A DNA stretch of 64,000 nucleotides from Trogon surrucura (taxonomy: Eukaryota > Chordata > Aves > Trogoniformes > Trogonidae). The notes beneath the pieces are model-generated. The model ran no database searches. It was not told the origin of the DNA and saw only the letters and a list, made by a program, of their open reading frames with translations. The stretch lies in contig CM036627.1 of the NCBI GenBank assembly GCA_020746105.1, forward strand, positions 186,001-250,000, read 5' to 3'. Positions 59,401-64,000 of this stretch are shown piece by piece (the first letter of the stretch is position 1; each line of letters begins with the position of its first letter). A program made the translations under genes and the position numbers.

Positions 59401-62302
59401 AAAACCACGCTCTGCTTTACTACACCCCGATCTCACCAGGTTTTCTGAAGTTAGCCTGCTAACTTCCAATCGAATGCCATCATTTATGTCATTTTCCTCT
59501 CGAAATAACTTCTGCAGATGATTAATTTCTTGGCTAAGATGCTCAACTTTAAAGTTCAAGCCTTCGATCTCATTTTCATATAATTCTTTCTGAGATTGGA
59601 AATGACTTTCCAATACTCTGTAAAAAAAAAGGGAGAAAGAACATGGCAGATGTGGTGCCACCTTGATGCAACAGCTCACGTTTAACATGAAGCAAAACTA
59701 AAGTTCTGCGGTTAACACACAGACATTCCATTACATCACCTGTGCACCAAGGGAGATGAAAGCTCTGCACCGTATCGCAGGGGAAGCACAGTTCTCCAGC
59801 TGCCACACACACACTTATCTCACTGGCTTAGTACTAAGTTTGTTAAACTGACTTTCATCTGCTTGGCCAGTCATATACTGTGGTGTTTGTTCATTTCTTA
59901 AACAGATGTTCAGTATCACACTGTCAAATGAATTACTCGCTAATCGTTCCACTTGTTTTCTAGATCACAGCTTGGAGTTACAAAAACATTTAAAAACTGA
60001 ACTAACCTTGTAGCTTTCTTCAAGCCCTCATAAGCAAACCACAGTTCCCCATCCTCATTTAAGCGTTCCAAATCCTCTGTGGAGAGTCTAGATCAGAAGG
60101 CAGTATCATTAGTGTGCAGAGGAGCAAAATGCATTTCCTAAGCTTTTTTTTAAAAAACCAAAATTACCTGCTTCTTACATCTTCAAAATCGTAACTTTCA
60201 AGAAGCTGTTTTGTAACTTCTGACATCTTTTCTGGAAAAACCCGAAAGTTTATTACACAAATTATTTTCTCTGCACATTTCGAATTAAGTTTGATTATTA
60301 AAATATCAAACCAACCTCTCGCTAAGTCTACAGGGTTCCTTCCTGGTACTCAGTAAATATATCTAACTTACTACAATAATACGATAAAGCACTTGGTTCT
60401 ACTTCTGGATATGTAAGGTGCACCATACAGGTATACCACCAACACTGTTTTTTTTCTAAACACACCAGATCTCCAATGCAAAGTTACATCTACCCGTTCT
60501 GAATTTGGACAACTGCTAGAGCCGGACAGATGATTTGTCACCTGGTGTTAAGCTCCTACACCAAATGTTGCAGATACAGATTTGCTCTATGGTCGTGTTA
60601 GCATTCTTAATAAGTACCTTTTCCCAAAGAGAACCCAAATCAGCAATTTATTTAAGTGTATTTGACATCTGTTGTGTGTAAGGCTAAAACCATGATGAAT
60701 GAAAGTCAGATAATACATTGTTTCTGTATTCTTGGGTCTCTGTGAGCTACTTTGAAACGTCACTTAAAATTATTAGTATTGATTTTTAAACACAAAGGAA
60801 AAAATACTGAAATCAGAGTTTCAAAGGGATACCCCAGATCTCAGTGTTCAGGGATCTTCTTTGTAAAATTCACAGGTTGGGGTTTTTATCCCCGTGTGAA
60901 TAAACTTACGACCAGAATAAAACCCCTATGGGATTTGAAAGAGAAATGGGATTTTGTCACAGCTGACGTGGAAGAAACAAATTTAAACTGACCTCGTTCA
61001 CACTGTACTTGGAAAGTTCTCTGAATTATCTAGTATGTAGCTTACCCCTCAGTTCTCGCTTCTGTGACTGGGCCTGCTTTTCAACATCCAATTTTTGTGC
61101 CTGCAGCAGTTCAATTTCCTTTTGCAATTCAGGTATTCTCTGAATCAGACAAAAATTACAGACTGAGACCAGAAGCATATGACAAGGACTGAGTATCAGT
61201 TGAATCATAAAGATAATTATAATTAAGAACAAGTATGTATTGTAAAGGCTTAAAATGTGTTGTGTTAAATCAGTTGGTTCTTGGGCATCAGAGCAGAACA
61301 GTAACACGATGTAGTGAAAACATCACGGAACTGGCTCAGAGTAAAAAATATGACTTTACACAAAAGTATTACCTTCGGGTTCAGTTTATAAACTACACTT
61401 ATGAAAAATCCCCTGAAAGAACGATGTTCTCTTAGAAAAAGTAAAAAAAAAAAAGATTCAAACATTTAAGCATATAAATATTCAGGCACAAATACTCCCA
61501 GGCGCATGGACTCTTTTTCTGTGAGCATTAACTTACTCACATTGTGTACTACATGAAAACAATGCAACATAGTGATGTGCGTATGTGAAGAGGATATGTA
61601 TGTACATGTATGTGAAGAGGAGACTCAGGGGGGACCTCATCACTCTCTACAACTGCCTGAAGAGAGGCTGCAGTCAGGTGGGGGTCGGGCTCTTCTCCCG
61701 GGCAACGAGTGACAGGACAAGAGGACATGGCCTGAAACTGCATCAGGGGAGGTTCAGGTTGGATCTCGGGCAGCCCTTCCTCACAGAGAGGGTGCTCAGG
61801 CACTGGGATGCTCTGCCCAGGAAAAGTGGTGGAGTCACCGTCCCTGGAGGTGTCTAAGGAGAGGCTGGATGTGGCACTTAGTGCCGTGGTCTGGCTGATG
61901 TGGTGATGTTGGGTCATAGGTTGGACTTGATCTCGGAGGTCTTTTCCAGCCTCAATAATACTGTTATTCTGTGATCAGATGCAGCGTAAGAACTGCAACT
62001 TCATCTACAAATGCACTGGAGATAAAGAAATTAGTGAAGACAGTCTGTAAATAAAACACCCGCATTCTCTGCTTGCTTTCTATCTAGCAAAGGCTCCAAA
62101 TTGAAATGTGTCACACTTCACCTGCGCTTGTTTTGTAAGTTGTCCTACTTCCATTTTCAAGCTGTCCTGAATGACAATTTCTTGCTGAATTTGATGTTGT
62201 AGCTGAGTTTTTTCTTCTTTCAGAATTTTAATTTCTCCCTTGTGCATTTCGATTTCCTTTTCATAGTCCTGCTTCTGATTTTGGAAATTTTTCTCAAGTA
62301 TC
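49107..62302 (-). CDS. MYO5C: MYO5C, myosin Vc tail (3' part of gene)
   Basis: Seventeen exons, with intron phases agreeing at every junction, encode the last 727 residues of a protein that is about 1742 long in human. Order: distal coiled coil (window residues 1-330), linker with [18 protein letters not shown], then the dilute (DIL) cargo-binding globular tail (about 400-727). Class Vc, not Va or Vb, is shown by [52 protein letters not shown] and the C-terminus [12 protein letters not shown]. Myosin V is a dimeric plus-end actin motor. Vc is the epithelial and glandular form that binds Rab8/Rab10-type carriers through this tail. The motor, IQ neck and proximal coiled coil lie beyond 64000. 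Introns carry several CR1 copies inserted antisense to the gene, and a TATC microsatellite. Confidence 0.96.
49508..49588 (-). CDS. MYO5C: MYO5C exon, 81 bp, globular tail
   Basis: 27 codons: [20 protein letters not shown] then SFVRKVQ. Phase 0 on both sides. Acceptor GAACAG, donor GTATGA. Confidence 0.96.
50062..50236 (-). CDS. MYO5C: MYO5C exon, 175 bp, DIL domain
   Basis: Completes a split Arg, then [20 protein letters not shown] through [20 protein letters not shown] to CTSLSTVQ. Acceptor ATCCAG, donor GTAATG. Confidence 0.96.
51274..51556 (-). CDS. MYO5C: MYO5C exon, 283 bp, DIL core
   Basis: Completes Val, then [40 protein letters not shown], and on to [16 protein letters not shown]. 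The serine-rich loop after FRKR is a known variable, phosphorylatable region in myosin V tails. Donor GTAAAG. Confidence 0.97.
51992..52142 (-). CDS. MYO5C: MYO5C exon, 151 bp, DIL domain
   Basis: [20 protein letters not shown], then [20 protein letters not shown] and [10 protein letters not shown]. Acceptor TTGTAG, donor GTAAGA. Confidence 0.96.
52468..52489. repeat. Poly(C)/poly(A) run
   Basis: C13 immediately followed by A9 in a MYO5C intron. A site prone to sequencing or assembly length error. Confidence 0.8.
53347..53437. repeat. (TATC)n microsatellite
   Basis: About 66 bp of uninterrupted TATC units (53347-53412), then degenerate units with TACC variants. Sits 74 bp downstream, in transcript sense, of the 53511-53600 exon. 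Confidence 0.95.
53511..53600 (-). CDS. MYO5C: MYO5C exon, 90 bp, DIL start
   Basis: 30 codons: [20 protein letters not shown] then [10 protein letters not shown]. Phase 0 both sides. Acceptor TTTCAG, donor GTAGGA. Confidence 0.96.
54690..54844 (-). CDS. MYO5C: MYO5C exon, 155 bp
   Basis: Completes Asp, then [40 protein letters not shown] and [11 protein letters not shown]. Start of the globular tail. Acceptor ATGCAG, donor GTAAGA. Confidence 0.97.
55693..55788 (-). CDS. MYO5C: MYO5C exon, 96 bp
   Basis: Completes Ala, then [20 protein letters not shown] and [11 protein letters not shown], the conserved linker before the globular tail. Acceptor TTGACAG, donor GTATTT. Confidence 0.95.
56474..56561 (-). 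CDS. MYO5C: MYO5C exon, 88 bp, coiled coil
   Basis: [20 protein letters not shown] then KTLTKTIEK, heptad-like with L/I at a and d. Acceptor TGACAG, donor GTAAGA. Confidence 0.94.
56594..56650. repeat. 20-bp direct repeat, 37-bp spacing
   Basis: AGCACAATTAAAAAGTATTG occurs exactly at 56594-56613 and 56631-56650. Lies just upstream, in transcript sense, of the 88-bp MYO5C exon. Confidence 0.8.
56836..57001 (-). CDS. MYO5C: MYO5C exon, 166 bp, coiled coil
   Basis: Completes Arg, then [40 protein letters not shown] and [15 protein letters not shown]. Highly charged helix. Acceptor TTACAG, donor GTGAGG. Confidence 0.93.
57119..57170 (-). CDS. MYO5C: MYO5C exon, 52 bp, coiled coil
   Basis: Completes Glu (G then AG), then [16 protein letters not shown] and a split Arg. 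The join is required by phase on both sides. The acceptor is unusual: purine-rich AAAAAAATGAAAG with no pyrimidine tract next to it, but a branch-like TTGCTAATT lies about 22 nt upstream. Donor GTAAAT. Confidence 0.8.
57951..58044 (-). CDS. MYO5C: MYO5C exon, 94 bp, coiled coil (second module)
   Basis: [20 protein letters not shown] then [11 protein letters not shown], ending with one base of a split Glu. Same length and phase as the 61046-61139 exon, with clear residue identity. Acceptor CAAAAG, donor GTAAAG. Confidence 0.94.
58815..59372 (+). mobile_element. CR1 LINE, 3' fragment
   Basis: GCACTGGTGAGGCCGCACC to the TTCTACGATTCTATGA tail. The plus-strand frame 58814-59239 reads the C-terminal end of the CR1 reverse transcriptase: [28 protein letters not shown]-like ending [19 protein letters not shown]. 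Strongly 5'-truncated. Antisense to MYO5C. Very similar to the inner element at 62.8-63.4 kb, so probably the younger subfamily here. A 20-bp tandem duplication (59276-59315) lies in its tail. Confidence 0.93.
59276..59315. repeat. 20-bp tandem duplication inside a CR1 tail
   Basis: TGTAGTGTAGGGTTAATGG occurs twice in tandem. The sister copy at 63.3 kb has a single unit, so the duplication happened in this copy or its source. Confidence 0.85.
59437..59617 (-). CDS. MYO5C: MYO5C exon, 181 bp, coiled coil (second module)
   Basis: Completes Arg, then [40 protein letters not shown] and [20 protein letters not shown]. Same length and phase as the 62122-62302 exon. Acceptor TTTACAG, donor GTGAGA. 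Confidence 0.95.
60007..60087 (-). CDS. MYO5C: MYO5C exon, 81 bp
   Basis: Completes Arg, then [20 protein letters not shown] and GLKKAT plus a split Arg. A break in the heptad pattern ([10 protein letters not shown]) conserved in myosin V tails. Acceptor ATCTAG, donor GTTAGT. Confidence 0.94.
60168..60231 (-). CDS. MYO5C: MYO5C exon, 64 bp, coiled coil
   Basis: Completes Glu, then [20 protein letters not shown] plus a split Arg. Acceptor TTCCAG, donor GTAATT. Confidence 0.93.
61046..61139 (-). CDS. MYO5C: MYO5C exon, 94 bp, coiled coil (first module)
   Basis: [20 protein letters not shown] then [11 protein letters not shown] and one base of a split Glu. Partner of the 57951-58044 exon. Acceptor GATTCAG, donor GTAAGC. 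Confidence 0.94.
61607..61977 (+). mobile_element. CR1 LINE, 3' fragment (distinct subfamily)
   Basis: Begins GAAGAGGAGACTCAGGGGGG and ends near TGTTATTCTGTGAT. The frame reads [20 protein letters not shown], then [20 protein letters not shown], the CR1 reverse-transcriptase end. Its tail (GGACTTGATCTCGGAGGTC) differs from the other copies here, so it is a third CR1 type. Antisense to MYO5C. Confidence 0.9.
62122..62302 (-). CDS. MYO5C: MYO5C exon, 181 bp, coiled coil (first module)
   Basis: First MYO5C exon in the window, reading leftward. Completes a split codon (probably Arg), then [40 protein letters not shown] and [20 protein letters not shown]. Acceptor TTTTTAG, donor GTGAAG. Confidence 0.95.
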
Positions 62303-62429
62303 CTAAAAAAGACAATGAAAAGGTGGTCTTACTCTCTCATATTCCTAAGTGAAAGAACCATATTTATGAAGCATAATTACTCGAAAATGCTATCCTACAG
62401 CCTCAAAATCATTCTACAAAATGGATGGT

Positions 62430-63441
62430 AATGACACGCTGCGGGAGCTGGGATTGTTCAGTCTTGAAAAGAGAAGACTTCGGGGGGACCTAAGAGCTGC
62501 CTTCCAATACCTGAAGGGATCCTACAGGAAGGCTGGGGAGGGACTTTTGACAAGAGCGTCCAGTGATAGGACAAGGGGAAAGGGGTTTAGGTTGAAGGAG
62601 AACAGATTTAGATTAGATCTTAGGAAGAAATTCTTCAGTACGAGGGTGACAAGGCTTTGGAATAAATTGCCCAGAGATGTTGTGGCTGCCCCCTCCCTGG
62701 AGGTGTTCAAGGCCAGGTTGGACAGAGCCTTGAGTAGCCTGATCTAGTTGAGAGGCGTCCCTGCCCGTGACAGGGAGGCCAACAGCATCCTGGCTTGTAT
62801 TAGAAATTGTGTGACCAGCAGAAGTAGGGAGGTGATTGTCCCCCTGTACTCAGCACTGGTGAGGCCGCACCTTGAGTGGTGTGTTCAGTTTTGGGCACCT
62901 CAGTATAGGAGGGATATCGAGGTGTTGGAGCGAGTGCAGAAGAGGGCAACAAAGCTGGTGAAGGGCCTGGAGAACAGACCTTACGGGGAGCAATTGAGGG
63001 AGCTGGGACTGTCCAGTTTGAGGAAGAGGAGGCTGAGGGGGGACCTCATCATGCTCTACAATTACTTGACAGGACATTGTAGAGAGGCTGGTGCTGGTCT
63101 CTTCTCACAGGTCATTAGGGACAGAACCAGGGGGAACGGGTTCAAGTTGCAACAGGGCAAGTTTAGACTGGACATCAGGAAGAAATTCTTCATGGAAAGA
63201 GTGGTCAGACACTGGAACAGACTGCCTGGGGAGGGGGTTGAGTCGCCATCCCTGGATGTGTTTAAGTGTCGCTGAGATGTGGTGTTGGGTGAGATGGTTT
63301 AGGGGTGAACTTGTAGTGTAGGGTTAATGGTTGGACTTGATGATCCCAAGGGTCCTTTCCAGCCTGAACTGTGCTATGATTCTATGATTAGATGATCTTT
63401 AAGGTCCCTTCCAGCCTAGGTTATTCTATGATTCTATGATT
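62430..63441 (+). mobile_element. CR1 LINE, outer copy, split by a second CR1
   Basis: The left part (about 62430-62775) reads the CR1 reverse-transcriptase end, [20 protein letters not shown] to KLPRDVVAAPSLEVFKARLD, then GAGGCGTCCCTGCCCGTGAC. The continuation TTAGATGATCTTTAAGGTCC and the ATTCTATGA tail resume at about 63388 and run to 63441. The 612 bp between them is another CR1. Antisense to MYO5C. Confidence 0.88.
62776..63387 (+). mobile_element. CR1 LINE, inner copy nested in an older CR1
   Basis: GGAGGCCAACAGCATCCTGG to GTGCTATGATTCTATGA. The frame reads [40 protein letters not shown] and onward through [10 protein letters not shown], then stop. Nearly the same sequence as the copy at 58815-59372 but longer at its 5' end. 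Same orientation as the host element. Confidence 0.88.
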
Positions 63442-64000
63442 CCCTAAATCTAATTCAGATATTGGGACTGAATTCAAGGCAAAAGTGATTTTTTTTTTCC
63501 ACTTAAAGGCTAATTCTCTAACTCTTCGAGAGTTAGCCAACCTGAGCAGCTTTCTGCTACGCTTATGGCCACGGTCAGCACAGAAGGACATAACAGAAAG
63601 CCCTGTCTCTTCTTCAGTAAAACATCGCAAGCAGCTTTCCATTTCCTACTAGTCCCTACTGGAATGGACTGGCTTCCACCATAACACAGCTCATGGGCAA
63701 AGCAGGAAAACTAGCGGGGAAGTCCTTTTAGTATAGCCTGAAGTTATTTGCAGATGAAATGAGACTGAGCTGAGACACCACACAGCTTGCAATGCTCAGG
63801 AACAGTGACTGATTGCACTCCTCGCACTTCAGAGAACAGCACTTGTCTGGTTCTCTGTCTTGTCCTGGAAAAGAGTTACTGGGAAATAAACACTTAATCC
63901 AAGAAAATCATGCTACAAGCCATTTATTGCTACATGATACGATTTTTAATACTGCAAATGAAATACTGAAGGGGAAAAAAATAAAGTTTTCCCCTTGTAT
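63442..64000 (-). other. MYO5C: MYO5C intron, right edge
   Basis: No exon recognised. The next upstream MYO5C exon must end with two bases of a split codon before a GT donor; it is not visible here and probably lies beyond the window. An 8-bp stem (CTAACTCT/AGAGTTAG) sits at 63518-63536. Confidence 0.5.

Noticed and set aside
61585-61857. Plus-strand 90-codon frame as a host gene
   Set aside because: It is the C-terminal end of a CR1 reverse transcriptase, part of the LINE fragment at 61607-61977.
63421-63642. Minus-strand 73-codon frame as the next MYO5C exon
   Set aside because: The sequence has no coiled-coil pattern, starts in a CR1 tail, and its splice phase does not fit the 62302 exon.

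Overview
The window looks like bird nuclear DNA. Three points support this. It holds CR1 LINE fragments with the (ATTCTATGA)n 3' tail. It holds a 177-codon NR-13-type BCL2L10. It holds a solo retroviral LTR of class II type. There is no operon structure; genes are read as GT-AG exons on the minus strand. I cannot name the species.

Layout, left to right. Positions 1-11.4 kb are intergenic; I find no gene there, only a three-unit 48-bp minisatellite and A-runs. Positions 11.4-14.5 kb hold BCL2L10 (NR-13), two coding exons on the minus strand, with the first exon inside a CpG island. Positions 14.9-17.2 kb are intergenic. Positions 17.2-44.4 kb hold GNB5 (G protein beta-5) on the minus strand. 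All 12 coding exons can be placed: 11 of them give exactly 353 codons plus stop for the short form. An upstream exon at 44.3 kb adds the 42-residue N-terminus of the long (retinal-type) form, for 395 residues. Positions about 47.8-64 kb hold the 3' part of MYO5C (unconventional myosin Vc) on the minus strand. Its 17 exons encode the last 727 residues: the distal coiled coil and the globular dilute (DIL) cargo-binding tail. The motor, neck and proximal coiled coil lie beyond the right edge.

The order MYO5C > GNB5 > BCL2L10, all head to tail on one strand, is as I recall the conserved amniote arrangement (human 15q21). The genes are not known to share a pathway: one moves membrane cargo on actin, one partners R7 RGS proteins to shut off Gi/o signalling, and one controls apoptosis.

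Mobile elements are mostly CR1: 3' fragments at 17.7, 23.2, 29.5, 58.8, 61.6 and 62.4-63.4 kb. The last is one CR1 inserted inside another. A solo LTR with clean ends and a 6-bp target duplication sits in a GNB5 intron, antisense to the gene. I found no wholly new system. The most interesting signals are a paired CxxC motif in the GNB5 long-form exon, an exon-pair duplication preserved in the MYO5C coiled coil, the nested CR1, a fold-back at a CR1 5' junction, and the solo LTR.
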